Shown here piece by piece: positions 55,477-63,496 of a stretch of 64,000 bases of DNA (the stretch's first letter is position 1; every line of letters starts with the position of its first letter). The stretch is from Rhizomicrobium sp. Lineage in GTDB: Bacteria > Pseudomonadota > Alphaproteobacteria > Micropepsales > Micropepsaceae. A program made the position numbers and the translations under genes. The notes beneath the pieces were generated by a model, which worked only from the letters and a program-made list of their open reading frames with translations, was not told the DNA's origin and ran no database searches. The stretch lies in contig JBBCGJ010000001.1 of assembly GCA_037200985.1 (NCBI GenBank), positions 1,030,756 through 1,094,755 on the forward strand, read 5' to 3'.

Positions 55477-57152
55477 CGCGACGACGCCAGCACGGTGAAG
55501 CAGGTCTGGCCGCGCTGGGTCAGCCGCGAGCAGACTTCCCGCGCCTCGCGCTCCACGAAGGGCCCGAACCGCGCGCGGTAGAGCGTGTGGCCGTCGACCC
55601 CGGTGAAGGGGATCACCACGCGCGCCGCCTGGCCCAGGATGTCCATCGACTTCTCGGCATAGGAGGCAAGCTGGCCGCGCGCCTGGTTGATGTCGGCGAA
55701 GGCGCCGATCTGGATCGTCCAGGCCTTGGGTCCCATGACGACCGGCGTTCCGGCATCGCCGATATCGCCCTCGCCGATGTCGCTGCGCAGCCGCGCGGCC
55801 GGCTTGGCGGTCGGCACGATGGCGGCCGCGACCTGCACCGGCTTCGGCTTGACGACCGGCAGGTCGGCGGCGGCGACGACGATCTCCGGCGGCTTCGCCT
55901 TGGGCCTGGGCGCGTTGGTCACCCGGATCGGCTTCTGGACGACAGGCGGCGCCGGAGCGACACGCTGCGGCGGAGGCGGGGCGAGGGCGACGCGCTGCGG
56001 CGGCGCCTGCGGCGCCGGCTGGTAGACCGGCGCGGGCGCCGCCTGGGCCACGACGGGCGCGGTGTTCGGACGCGGCGGCGGCGGGGCCGCGATCACATTG
56101 GCGTCGTCGTCCTGGTCGGCGGTCGCGGCGGCCTCGGCGCTCTCCTCGTCGTCGGCGGCGGCCGGCGCGACGTCCAGGGTCGCGACCACGGGCGGCGCGT
56201 TCACCGCCACATTGCGCCACGGAACGCCCGCATGGGCGACCAGCGCCGGATTGACCGCGATTCGCCCGAAGGCGTCGTCGAGCAGATGGATCATTTCGAG
56301 GTCGCGGCGATGCGCGGTGCGCCCGCCCATGACGACGCCGATCACATGCGTTCCGTTGCGCACCACCGACGACACGAGGTTGAAGCCCGACATGCCGGTG
56401 TAGCCGGTCTTGATGCCGTCGGCGCCGTCGTAACGGCCGATCAGGTTGTCATGGGTGACGTAGTTGGTGCCGCGGAAGGTGAACCCCGGCGTCGCGAAAT
56501 AGGGGAAATACTGCGGAAAATCATAGGCGAGGTGCCGCGCCAGCACGAGAAGGTCGCTGGCGGTCGTGATCTGGAGCGGATCGGGCAGGCCGGACGCGTT
56601 GTGGTAGAACGTGTCGCGCATGCCGAGCGCCCGCGCCTTGGCGGTCATCAGCTCGGCGAAATGGCCTTCGGTGCCGCCCAGCGCCTCGCCGATCGCCACT
56701 GCGACGTCGTTCGCCGAGCGCACGACGATCGCCTTGATCGCGGTATCGACCGGGATCATGTCGCCGGCATAGAGGTGCAGGTTGGTCGGGTGCTGGCTGG
56801 CCGCATGCTCCGAGATCGGCAGCAGGGTCTGCATGTTGACGTCGCCGCGCTTCAGCGCCTCGAACAGCAGGTACAGCGTCATCATCTTGGTCAGCGAAGC
56901 GGGATGGCGCTCGGCATAGGCGTTGCGGGCATAGAGCACCCGGCCGGTCTCGCCGTCGGCGATCAGCGCGGCGTCCTTGGCCGGGTCGGTCGCGCCTGCG
57001 GCGATCGGGATGCGCGCGCGGGCGCCGCCCCGGTGGTGATGCCCCCGGGCGAGGGTCGGATCGGTGCCTGCCACCAAGGCAAGTCCCAGGATTCCCGCCG
57101 CGAACAGCGTCCGCACGAGCGCGCCAAAGACGGCGCGCGGCTGTTCAGACAT
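55473..57152 (-). CDS. D-alanyl-D-alanine carboxypeptidase with SPOR domain
   Basis: It trims the terminal D-Ala from peptidoglycan stem peptides in the periplasm. The 559-residue product has a signal peptide (to about residue 37), then the penicillin-binding motifs Ser86-x-x-Lys89 (ASLTKMM), Ser146-Ala-Asn148 and Lys248-Thr-Gly250. A long Pro/Ala-rich linker (about 320-455) and a C-terminal SPOR domain (about 475-555, [20 protein letters not shown]) follow. SPOR domains bind denuded glycans at the septum, so the enzyme is likely targeted to the division site. ATG 57152 or GTG 57155 are both possible starts. The 278 bp upstream contain the phasin control region. Confidence 0.93.
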   Translation of the reverse strand: MSEQPRAVFGALVRTLFAAGILGLALVAGTDPTLARGHHHRGGARARIPIAAGATDPAKDAALIADGETGRVLYARNAYAERHPASLTKMMTLYLLFEALKRGDVNMQTLLPISEHAASQHPTNLHLYAGDMIPVDTAIKAIVVRSANDVAVAIGEALGGTEGHFAELMTAKARALGMRDTFYHNASGLPDPLQITTASDLLVLARHLAYDFPQYFPYFATPGFTFRGTNYVTHDNLIGRYDGADGIKTGYTGMSGFNLVSSVVRNGTHVIGVVMGGRTAHRRDLEMIHLLDDAFGRIAVNPALVAHAGVPWRNVAVNAPPVVATLDVAPAAADDEESAEAAATADQDDDANVIAAPPPPRPNTAPVVAQAAPAPVYQPAPQAPPQRVALAPPPPQRVAPAPPVVQKPIRVTNAPRPKAKPPEIVVAAADLPVVKPKPVQVAAAIVPTAKPAARLRSDIGEGDIGDAGTPVVMGPKAWTIQIGAFADINQARGQLASYAEKSMDILGQAARVVIPFTGVDGHTLYRARFGPFVEREAREVCSRLTQRGQTCFTVLASSR

Positions 57153-57310
57153 CACAGCCCCATTTCGTTAGTGTCGGCGCCCCAAACAGGATCGATAAGA
57201 CCAAATCAAAGCTCCCATCGCAACCGCTAATGATCGTAGGAAGGCCCCATTTACGAAGCGTTAACGCTCCGGTCCATAAGGGTTATTTCCCCTCCGTATG
57301 GAACCCTAGG

Positions 57311-57377
57311 TGCAGTGCAGCATTCCTCTTGACAGAATCGCTGTTGCACTGCATATAACTCATGTTGCACCGCAACA
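57311..57377 (+). promoter_or_regulatory. Phasin promoter with repeated TGC/GCA sites (candidate PhaR operator)
   Basis: TTGACA (57329-57334) and TATAAC (57354-57359) with a 19 bp spacer form a promoter. Three related sites surround it: TGCAGTGCAGC (57311-57321), TGTTGCACTGCA (57342-57353, in the spacer), and the perfect palindrome TGTTGC-ACC-GCAACA (57363-57377) near the transcript start. PhaR repressors of phasin genes recognise TGC/GCA-rich inverted sites, so this is a likely PhaR-regulated promoter. Confidence 0.6.
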
Positions 57378-57430
57378 AGGCCGCCTGGCCGAACGACGGT
57401 GCGCCATGAACCTTACGAGGAGTAACCATT

Positions 57431-57892
57431 ATGGCGAAAGCAAAAACGGCCGGCGAGAAGCTCAACGGCACGACCGAGACCATCGAGACCGCGTTCAAGA
57501 CCGGCACCGAGGCGATCAAGGCGAATTTCGAGAAGGCCGTGAAGAACTACGACCAGCTCCTGGGCTTTTCCAAGGACACGGTCGAGGCCTATGTGAAAGC
57601 CGCGAACGTCGCCGGCAAGGGCGCCGAGTCGCTGCACAACGAAATCTATTCCTTCTCCAAGCAGTCGATCGAAGGCTCGATCGCCAACGCGAAGGCCCTG
57701 ATGGCCTCCAAGTCGGCGCATGAGGCGTTCGAGCTGCAGACCGGCTTCGCGAAGTCGGCGTTCGAATCCTACATCAGCGAGATGACGAAGCTCGGCGAGC
57801 TCATGGTCGCCACCTCCAAGGAAACCTTCGAGCCGATTCAGGGCCGCGTCCAGGCCTGGGTCGATGTCGTGCAGAGCGCGCGCGCGGCCTGA
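57431..57892 (+). CDS. Phasin (polyhydroxyalkanoate granule-associated protein)
   Basis: Phasins coat PHA granules and control their size and number. The 153-residue product is almost all helix, with the phasin_2 pattern: ETAFKTGTEAIKANFEKAVK, NYDQLLGFSKDTVEAYVKAA, HNEIYSFSKQSIEGSIANAK and KSAHEAFELQTGFAKSAFES. It contains no Cys and few Pro. ACGAGGAG precedes the ATG. A repressor-type promoter upstream and a strong terminator downstream make it a single-gene unit. No pha synthase gene is in the window. Confidence 0.92.
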   Translation: MAKAKTAGEKLNGTTETIETAFKTGTEAIKANFEKAVKNYDQLLGFSKDTVEAYVKAANVAGKGAESLHNEIYSFSKQSIEGSIANAKALMASKSAHEAFELQTGFAKSAFESYISEMTKLGELMVATSKETFEPIQGRVQAWVDVVQSARAA

Positions 57893-57921
57893 TCCGCCTC
57901 GAAAAGCTGTAAAGCGTCTGG

Positions 57922-57953
57922 AAGAGCCCGGGAGCGATCCCGGGCTCTTTCGT
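57922..57953 (+). terminator. Intrinsic terminator after the phasin gene
   Basis: AAGAGCCCGGG (57922-57932), loop AGCGAT, CCCGGGCTCTT (57939-57949), then TCGTTTTCG. The 11 bp perfect stem followed by a T-rich stretch marks the end of the phasin transcript. Confidence 0.85.
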
Positions 57954-58070
57954 TTTCGCGCCGCCGCCGCGGCAGTAACCGCGCCGGCTTTGGGTGCTTT
58001 ATGGGGGCTTTGCACGGCCCTCTTATGGAATAGGATAGGCCTCCCTATATTCGGTCTATGATACGGCGAC

Positions 58071-58424
58071 ATGAAAGACGGACGTGACGGGCGAGGCCAG
58101 GGCGGCCAGGGAACACGCGACGGTGACGGCGCCGGCACGGGCATCGTCACGAAGACGCGCCCCAAGACCAAGAAGCCGAGCATGTACAAGGTGCTCCTGC
58201 TCAACGACGACTACACGCCGATGGAGTTCGTCGTCCACATCCTGGAGAAGATCTTCAACAAGAGCCGCGAGCAGGCCGTCGAGATTATGCTCCACGTCCA
58301 CCGCCACGGCGTCGGCATCTGCGGCGTTTTCACCTATGATGTCGCCGAAACCAAGGTCGCGCAGGTCATTGAATTCGCCCGCCGCCACCAGCATCCTCTG
58401 CAATGCACCATGGAGAAGGAGTAG
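58071..58424 (+). CDS. clpS: ATP-dependent Clp protease adaptor ClpS
   Basis: ClpS delivers N-degron substrates to ClpAP. The 117-residue product has a flexible Gly/Asp-rich N-terminus (to about residue 38). Then comes the core [20 protein letters not shown], with the Asn-Asp-Asp pocket residues, and [20 protein letters not shown] with the conserved His and Cys. It starts 7 bp before clpA on the other end of the pair: the two genes are adjacent and co-transcribed, the standard arrangement. Confidence 0.97.
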   Translation: MKDGRDGRGQGGQGTRDGDGAGTGIVTKTRPKTKKPSMYKVLLLNDDYTPMEFVVHILEKIFNKSREQAVEIMLHVHRHGVGICGVFTYDVAETKVAQVIEFARRHQHPLQCTMEKE

Positions 58425-58431
58425 CGTTTAG

Positions 58432-60762
58432 ATGCCCTCACTCTCGCGAAGCCTCGAACAAGCGCTGCATCGTGCGATCAAGCTCGCGAGCGACCGGCAC
58501 CATGAATACGCCACGCCCGAGCACCTCTTGCTCGCCCTGATGGACGACACCGACGCGGCCCAGGTGATGAAGGCCTGCAATGTCGATCTCGAGGCGCTGC
58601 GCAAGACCGTCCAGAAATACGTCGACGAAGAGCTGATGACCCTGGTGATCGAGGATGGCGAGGACGCCAAGCCGACCACCGGCTTCCAGCGCGTCGTCCA
58701 GCGCGCCGTGCTGCACGTCCAGAATTCCGGCCGCGAGGAAGTCACCGGCGCGAACGTCCTCGTCGCGCTGTTCACCGAGCGCGAGAGCCACGCCGTCTAT
58801 TTCCTGCAAGAGCAGAACATGACGCGGCTCGACGCGGTCTCCTATATGAGCCACGGCATCGCCAAGCGCCCCGGCATGAGCCAGCAGAAGGCCGCCAAGG
58901 GCGCCGACGAGGAAGGCGAGGAGGGCGAGCCCAAGAACAAGCAGGGCACCGAGGCGCTCGAAGCCTATTGCGTGAACCTGAACGAGAAGGCCAAGCAGGG
59001 CCGCGTCGATCCGCTCATCGGGCGCCTCGCCGAGGTCGACCGCACCATCCAGATCCTCTGCCGCCGCCAGAAGAACAATCCGCTCTTCGTCGGCGACCCC
59101 GGCGTCGGCAAGACCGCCATCGCCGAAGGCCTGGCGCGCAAGATCGTCAAGGGCGAAGTGCCCGATGTCTTGAAGAACAGCATCATCTATTCGCTGGACA
59201 TGGGCTCGCTGATCGCCGGCACGCGCTATCGCGGCGATTTCGAGGAGCGGCTGAAATCGGTCGTGAAGGAGCTGGAGGCGCTGAAGGGCGCGATCCTCTT
59301 CATCGACGAGATCCACACCGTGATCGGCGCCGGCGCCACGTCCGGCGGCGCGATGGACGCGTCCAACCTGCTCAAGCCCGCGCTCCAGGCCGGCACGCTG
59401 CGCTGCATCGGCTCGACCACCTACAAGGAATACCGCCAGTATTTCGAGAAGGACCGCGCGCTCGTCCGCCGCTTCCAGAAGATCGACGTCGTGGAGCCGA
59501 CCATCCCCGACACGATCAAGATCATGATGGGCATCAAGCCGTACTACGAGGAGTTCCACAAGGTCCGCTACACGACGGACGCGGTGAAGGCCGCGGTGGA
59601 GCTGTCGGCGAAATACATCAACGACCGCAAGCTGCCGGACAAGGCGATCGACGTGATCGACGAGGTCGGCGCCTCGCAGATGCTGCTCCCCGAGTCCCGG
59701 CGCAAGAAGGTCATCGGCGTGAAAGAAGTCGAGGACGTGATCGCCACCATGGCGCGCATTCCTCCGAAATCCGTGTCGAAGGACGACACCGAGGCGCTGC
59801 GCACGCTGGAAGCCGATCTCAAGCTGGCCGTGTTCGGCCAGGACAAGGCGCTGCATGCGCTGGCGAGCGCGATCAAGCTCGCCCGCGCCGGCCTGCGCGC
59901 GCCGGAAAAGCCCATCGGCTCCTATCTGTTCTCAGGACCCACCGGCGTCGGCAAGACCGAGGCGGCCAAGCAGCTCGCCAAGACGCTGGGCGTCGAGCTC
60001 CTGCGTTTCGACATGTCGGAATACATGGAGCGTCACACCGTCAGCCGCCTGATCGGCGCGCCGCCGGGCTATGTCGGCTTCGACCAGGGCGGCTTGCTCA
60101 CCGACGGCGTCGATCAGCATCCGCATTGTGTGCTGCTGCTGGACGAGGTGGAGAAGGCGCATCCCGACCTGTTCAACATCCTTCTGCAGGTGATGGACCA
60201 CGGCAAGCTGACCGACCACAACGGCAAGAAGATCGATTTCCGCAACGTGGTCTTGATCATGACCACCAATGCGGGCGCCTCGGATGCCGCGAAGGATGCC
60301 ATCGGCTTCGGCCGCGGCAAGCGCGACGGCGAGGACGAGGAAGCGATCAAGAAGCTGTTCACGCCGGAGTTCCGCAACCGCCTGGACGCGACGATCACCT
60401 TCCAGCCGCTGTCGCGCGACACGATCGACCATGTCGTGACCAAATTCGTGCTCGAGCTCGAGGCGCAATTGGTGGACCGCGACGTGACCTTCGACCTGAC
60501 GCCGGAAGCGACGCGCTGGCTGGGCGAGAAGGGCTATGACGACGCCTTCGGCGCGCGGCCGCTGGCCCGCGTGATCCAGGAGAATCTGAAGAAGCCCCTG
60601 GCGGACGAGATCCTGTTCGGCAAGCTGAAGGACGGCGGCACGGTGCGCGTGCTGCTGGATCGGGACGCGGACAAGCTGGCCTTCGAGTTCATCACGGAAA
60701 ACAGCAAAAAGCCGAAAGCCCTCCCGCCCCCGAAAAAGCCGAAGGCGGAGGAGAGCGTCTGA
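58432..60762 (+). CDS. clpA: ATP-dependent Clp protease ATP-binding subunit ClpA
   Basis: ClpA unfolds substrates and threads them into ClpP. The 776-residue product has an N-terminal Clp_N repeat domain, then AAA-1 (Walker [14 protein letters not shown], Walker [15 protein letters not shown]) and AAA-2 (Walker [14 protein letters not shown], Walker [21 protein letters not shown]). The ClpP-binding loop is [13 protein letters not shown], with an IGF-type tripeptide. Length is normal. An acidic linker ([12 protein letters not shown]) lies before AAA-1. It follows clpS by 7 bp, and a family C repeat starts 8 bp after its stop. Confidence 0.98.
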   Translation: MPSLSRSLEQALHRAIKLASDRHHEYATPEHLLLALMDDTDAAQVMKACNVDLEALRKTVQKYVDEELMTLVIEDGEDAKPTTGFQRVVQRAVLHVQNSGREEVTGANVLVALFTERESHAVYFLQEQNMTRLDAVSYMSHGIAKRPGMSQQKAAKGADEEGEEGEPKNKQGTEALEAYCVNLNEKAKQGRVDPLIGRLAEVDRTIQILCRRQKNNPLFVGDPGVGKTAIAEGLARKIVKGEVPDVLKNSIIYSLDMGSLIAGTRYRGDFEERLKSVVKELEALKGAILFIDEIHTVIGAGATSGGAMDASNLLKPALQAGTLRCIGSTTYKEYRQYFEKDRALVRRFQKIDVVEPTIPDTIKIMMGIKPYYEEFHKVRYTTDAVKAAVELSAKYINDRKLPDKAIDVIDEVGASQMLLPESRRKKVIGVKEVEDVIATMARIPPKSVSKDDTEALRTLEADLKLAVFGQDKALHALASAIKLARAGLRAPEKPIGSYLFSGPTGVGKTEAAKQLAKTLGVELLRFDMSEYMERHTVSRLIGAPPGYVGFDQGGLLTDGVDQHPHCVLLLDEVEKAHPDLFNILLQVMDHGKLTDHNGKKIDFRNVVLIMTTNAGASDAAKDAIGFGRGKRDGEDEEAIKKLFTPEFRNRLDATITFQPLSRDTIDHVVTKFVLELEAQLVDRDVTFDLTPEATRWLGEKGYDDAFGARPLARVIQENLKKPLADEILFGKLKDGGTVRVLLDRDADKLAFEFITENSKKPKALPPPKKPKAEESV

Positions 60763-60769
60763 AAGGTCA

Positions 60770-60822
60770 CCCTCCCCTTGAGGGAGGGTCGAAATTTGCG
60801 AAGCAAATTTCGGGGAGGGGTC
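60770..60822 (+). repeat. Family C repeat, left copy flanking the DUF559 gene
   Basis: CCCTCCCCTTGAGGGAGGGT, then CGAAATTTGCG, AAGCAAATTTCG and GGGGAGGGGTC. This is the same element and orientation as copy 1 at 20521. It ends eight bases before the DUF559 start codon. Confidence 0.9.
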
Positions 60823-60829
60823 CGACGTC

Positions 60830-61264
60830 ATGCGCTGGTCTGACGGTCTGCGCCGGCGCGATCTGAAGCAGACCGCGGCGCGTCGGCTTCGCACGGATAT
60901 GACGGACGCCGAGCGCGTCCTGTGGGCACTTTTGCGAAACCGCCGCCTTGGCGGTGTCAAATTCCGCCGCCAGCAGCCGATCGGGCCCTATATCGCGGAT
61001 TTCTTCTGCCGGTCGGCAAGATTGGTTGTCGAATTGGATGGCGATCAGCACGGCGTCGCGGAGCAGCAGCTTCATGACGAAGCGCGAACGCGCTATTTGA
61101 ACGACCAAGGGTACAGCGTGATCCGATTTTCAAATCTGGATGTGCTCAAGCATAGGGACGTCGTGATGGAAAGCGTCGAACACGCTTTGGCGCTTGGCGT
61201 CCGACCCCTCCCCGAACCGCCTTTGGCGGTTCGACCCTCCCTCAAGGGGAGGGTGGAACGGTGA
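60830..61264 (+). CDS. DUF559-family protein (PD-(D/E)XK/Vsr-like nuclease fold)
   Basis: The 144-residue product has the DUF559 core: TDMTDAERVLWALLRNRRLG, GVKFRRQQPIGPYIADFFC, and ARLVVELDGDQHGVAEQQ. The acidic residues Glu27, Asp57, Glu69 and Asp72 and His74 match the positions of a nuclease-like site. Members are predicted endonucleases of unknown role. The last 20 residues ([20 protein letters not shown]) are encoded by the right-hand family C repeat, beyond the normal domain end at about residue 120. The gene is enclosed by two inverted family C repeats, and its stop overlaps the GFA start (GTGA). Confidence 0.9.
   Translation: MRWSDGLRRRDLKQTAARRLRTDMTDAERVLWALLRNRRLGGVKFRRQQPIGPYIADFFCRSARLVVELDGDQHGVAEQQLHDEARTRYLNDQGYSVIRFSNLDVLKHRDVVMESVEHALALGVRPLPEPPLAVRPSLKGRVER
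61203..61254 (+). repeat. Family C repeat, right copy (inverted), inside the DUF559 3' end
   Basis: GACCCCTCCCCGAACCGCC, a small loop, GGCGGTTCGACCC, TCCCTCAAGGGGAGGGT: the inverse orientation of the left copy, as in copy 2 at 20596. It encodes the C-terminal tail of the DUF559 protein and its GGGGAGGGTGG end provides a ribosome-binding-like sequence for the GFA gene start at 61261. Confidence 0.88.
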
Positions 61265-61671
61265 CTTCTCCCATCACCGGCGGCTGTCTCTGCGGCGCCG
61301 TTCGTTATGAAGCCTCCGCCCCGCCGCTCTACGCCGGCTACTGCTTCTGCGCCGACTGCCGCAAGGCATCGGGCTCGGGCTTCATCGGCTTCATGGGCTT
61401 TCCCGCCGGGGGCCTGCGCATCACGGGCGATGTCGTCACCCACACGCTGGTCCAGAGCGACGGCCGCCAATCGGAGCGCAATTTCTGCCCCAAATGCGGC
61501 GGCCTGGTTTATGGCGGCGTGCGCGGCGTTGCCGAGCAGCACACGGTCTATGCCGGCTCGCTCGACGATCCGGCGCATTTCAAGCCGACCATGGCGATCT
61601 ACAATTCGCAGCGCCCCGAATGGGTGCCGCTGCCGGCCGGGCTGACGGTATTCGAGCAGATGCCGGGTTAG
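61261..61671 (+). CDS. GFA (glutathione-dependent formaldehyde-activating enzyme-like) zinc protein, GTG start
   Basis: The 136-residue product is a CENP-V/GFA domain with the zinc cysteines Cys9, Cys11 (GGCLCGAVRYEA), Cys28, Cys30, Cys33 (YCFCADCRKASG) and Cys76, Cys79 (FCPKCGG). The named family member adds glutathione to formaldehyde, but most GFA proteins have no known activity, so only the fold is assigned. The start GTG overlaps the DUF559 stop and follows the repeat-derived GGAGGG. If the DUF559 cassette was inserted here, this gene would have lost its original leader. Confidence 0.9.
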   Translation: MTSPITGGCLCGAVRYEASAPPLYAGYCFCADCRKASGSGFIGFMGFPAGGLRITGDVVTHTLVQSDGRQSERNFCPKCGGLVYGGVRGVAEQHTVYAGSLDDPAHFKPTMAIYNSQRPEWVPLPAGLTVFEQMPG

Positions 61672-61685
61672 CGAGGAAAAAGGTC

Positions 61686-62069
61686 ATGACGCAATTTCGG
61701 GCTTCCATCGACGCTGCCCAGCATGTCCTCGATGCCTTCATGGCCGCCTTCAACGCGCGCGACATCCCCGCCTTCGAGGCGACATTCAACTTCCCATCCG
61801 TCCGGCTGGCGTCGAACAGGATGGTCATCCTGAACAAGGGCGACATGACGCCGGAGCGGTTCACCACCGGGGCGCTCGCCGAATGGGACCACTCGGCCTG
61901 GGAACGCCGCGCCGTCATCCACGCCGGCGCCGACAAGGTCCATATCGACACGCGGTTCACGCGCTATCGCAAGGACGGCAGCGTGATCGGCGGCTTCGAT
62001 TCGATCTACGTCATCACTAACGAGAACGGCCATTGGGGCGTGAAGGCGCGGTCGAGTTTCGCGCCGTAG
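61686..62069 (+). CDS. NTF2-like (SnoaL-type) protein
   Basis: The 127-residue product has a helix-rich start (DAAQHVLDAFMAAFNARDIP), then AFEATFNFPSVRLASNRMVI and curved strands (KVHIDTRFTRYRKDGSVIGG, FDSIYVITNENGHWGVKARS), as in the NTF2-like cone fold. Such proteins bind small hydrophobic ligands or act as isomerases; no catalytic set is certain here. AGGAAAAAGGTC precedes the ATG, 14 bp after the GFA stop, so both are co-transcribed. Confidence 0.8.
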   Translation: MTQFRASIDAAQHVLDAFMAAFNARDIPAFEATFNFPSVRLASNRMVILNKGDMTPERFTTGALAEWDHSAWERRAVIHAGADKVHIDTRFTRYRKDGSVIGGFDSIYVITNENGHWGVKARSSFAP

Positions 62070-62104
62070 CGCCGAATGTTCCTTGCGCGAATCAATTCCA
62101 GATT

Positions 62105-62174
62105 GTCATTCCCGCGCAAGCGGGAATCCAGAGCCGCATGCGCCGCTGGATGCCCGCCTTCGCGGGCATGACAG
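62105..62174 (+). repeat. Family A repeat, full copy
   Basis: GTCATTCCCGCGCAAGCGGG with AATCCAG, then CTGGATGCCCGCCTTCGCGG with GCATGACAG: the same two-hairpin layout as at 33801 and 37414, with only the loops and spacer differing. Confidence 0.88.
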
Positions 62175-62519
62175 TTTGTATTTTGTCGCGACCGACCGGC
62201 TTCTGGGCGCCCTGAAAATTATTTCGCGCAACAAAATATCGTTCGCCGCATCGCATCAATGGGACTTATCCTCCACCCGCGATGAAAATCTCCGCGTCCT
62301 CCGCGACTCCGCGTGAGCCGGACCGGGGATAAGTCCGCATACGGATTTATTCTCGCGCGCGTCTTGAACCGAGTCGGTCCAGCCACCAAATCAGCCAAAT
62401 CCCCGCCTTGCATCCCGACGGAACGCGGCGCCGCATGGCTATCCATGAAGGAACGCCAGGAGGGACAGGCGCTTACGCGATCCCGGCGCGCTTCGAACCG
62501 TCTTTTCGCTTCGAATACG
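62175..62519. other. Intergenic region without a supported gene
   Basis: About 345 bp with no gene I can support on either strand. It contains a 10 bp inverted repeat, GGACTTATCC (62262-62271) and GGATAAGTCC (62327-62336), around CTCCGCGTCCTCCGCGACTC. The AT content is higher than in neighbouring genes. Open frames crossing it have no coding bias or family signal. Confidence 0.6.
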
Positions 62520-62762
62520 TCAGTCGCGCCGCGCGGCGTTGGCGATCCAGCGGGCCCGGCGGTCTTCGCGGGCGTTGTTGATCGCCAGCACCGCATGCAC
62601 GAAACCGATCAGCCACAGAAGGAAGCCGGCGTGGAAGAAGATGATCGTGACCCAGCAGACGATCGCCAGGATATAGAGGATGAAGTTGAACAGCGCCGAG
62701 ATCGGCTTGCCCGTCAGGAGCAGCGCCAGCGGCGAACAGAAGATCGCGATCAGGTAGATCAT
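62520..62762 (-). CDS. Pmp3/YqaE-like small membrane protein
   Basis: The 80-residue product has two membrane helices (about residues 3-17 and 24-65, the second perhaps split) with the pattern MIYLIAIFCSPLALLLTGKP and FNFILYILAIVCWVTIIFFH. A basic C-terminal tail (NAREDRRARWIANAARRD) follows. It resembles the UPF0057/Pmp3 group, which in other organisms responds to salt or cold stress, though the C-terminus is longer. It stands 30 bp downstream of the ABM gene in the same direction. Confidence 0.78.
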   Translation of the reverse strand: MIYLIAIFCSPLALLLTGKPISALFNFILYILAIVCWVTIIFFHAGFLLWLIGFVHAVLAINNAREDRRARWIANAARRD

Positions 62763-62792
62763 CGGTTTTTCATATAGGCGCGGGTTCCCCGC

Positions 62793-63083
62793 CTACAAGG
62801 GCGTGCCGTAATGCTGCACCGTCGGAAAGGTCTCGTAGAACCCATGCAGCAGTTCGCGCCACGGGCCGTAGCGCTCGGACTGGCGGAAGCCCACCGTATG
62901 GGCCTCGACCGAGCTCCACCAGATGAGCAGCAGGTAGCGGTCCTTGGTCTCGACGCAGGGCCGCACCTCCATCTTGTGGAAGCCCTCGGTCGCCTCGACC
63001 AGCGGCCGCGCCTTGGCCAGCGCGGCCTCGAAGGCGGCGGCCTGGCCCTTTTTGACGTTGAGGACGGCGTGTTCGACGATCAC
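62793..63083 (-). CDS. Antibiotic-biosynthesis-monooxygenase (ABM) domain protein
   Basis: The 96-residue product starts MIVEHAVLNVKKGQAAAFEA and shows the ABM pattern, with LVEATEGFHKMEVRPCVETK, DRYLLLIWWSSVEAHTVGFR and QSERYGPWRELLHGFYETFP. The WWSS and late Tyr/His are typical of the subgroup annotated as YgiN/HmoA-like. It is only distantly similar to the ABM protein at 45840. It overlaps the HIT gene by 4 bp, so they are one transcript; the joint role is unknown. Confidence 0.85.
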   Translation of the reverse strand: MIVEHAVLNVKKGQAAAFEAALAKARPLVEATEGFHKMEVRPCVETKDRYLLLIWWSSVEAHTVGFRQSERYGPWRELLHGFYETFPTVQHYGTPL

Positions 63084-63496
63084 AGCGCGGCCCTGATTTT
63101 CTCCGCGATCGGCAACAGCGTCTTCGGATCGACCATCTTGCGGCCGTGGAAGTTCAAATCCAGCCCGTGGTCGCGCGGCAGGATGTGGAAGTGCAGATGC
63201 GGCACCGATTGGCCCGACGCCTTGTCGTTGAGCTGGACCAGCATGATGCCGGGAACGCCCAGCGCGGTCTTCACGGCGGCGGCGACCTTCTGCGTCGTCC
63301 GGATCGTGGCCGCGGCGCCGTCTGGCGAGAGGTCGAAAATGGTCTCGGCGGCTTCCTTGGGGATCACCAGCGTGTGGCCCTCCGTCGCCGGCATGATGTC
63401 CATGAACGCAAGGGTGAGATCGTCCTCGTAGACCGCGATCTTCGGCAATTCGCCGCGCAGGATCCTCGCGAAGACGTTGTTGGGATCGTAGGCCAT
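63080..63496 (-). CDS. HIT-family (histidine triad) hydrolase
   Basis: HIT proteins hydrolyse nucleotide phosphoramidates or dinucleoside polyphosphates. The 138-residue product has NNVFARILRGELPKIAVYED, MPATEGHTLVIPKEAAETIF and the triad VPHLHFHILPRDHG. Size fits the HINT/Hit branch. The start ATG overlaps the GNAT stop by one base and the end overlaps the ABM start. Neighbours do not point to a specific substrate. Confidence 0.93.
   Translation of the reverse strand: MAYDPNNVFARILRGELPKIAVYEDDLTLAFMDIMPATEGHTLVIPKEAAETIFDLSPDGAAATIRTTQKVAAAVKTALGVPGIMLVQLNDKASGQSVPHLHFHILPRDHGLDLNFHGRKMVDPKTLLPIAEKIRAAL

Noticed and set aside
60770..61254. Reading the DUF559 gene and repeats as a restriction-modification system
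   Set aside because: No methyltransferase or specificity gene is adjacent; only a nuclease-like fold is present.
61261..61671. Naming the GFA protein as glutathione-dependent formaldehyde-activating enzyme with confidence
   Set aside because: Most members with this zinc fold lack demonstrated activity and no formaldehyde genes are nearby.
62313..62777. Plus-strand open frame opposite the Pmp3-like gene
   Set aside because: Composition is typical of antisense shadow, and the minus strand encodes a clear small membrane protein with its own start.
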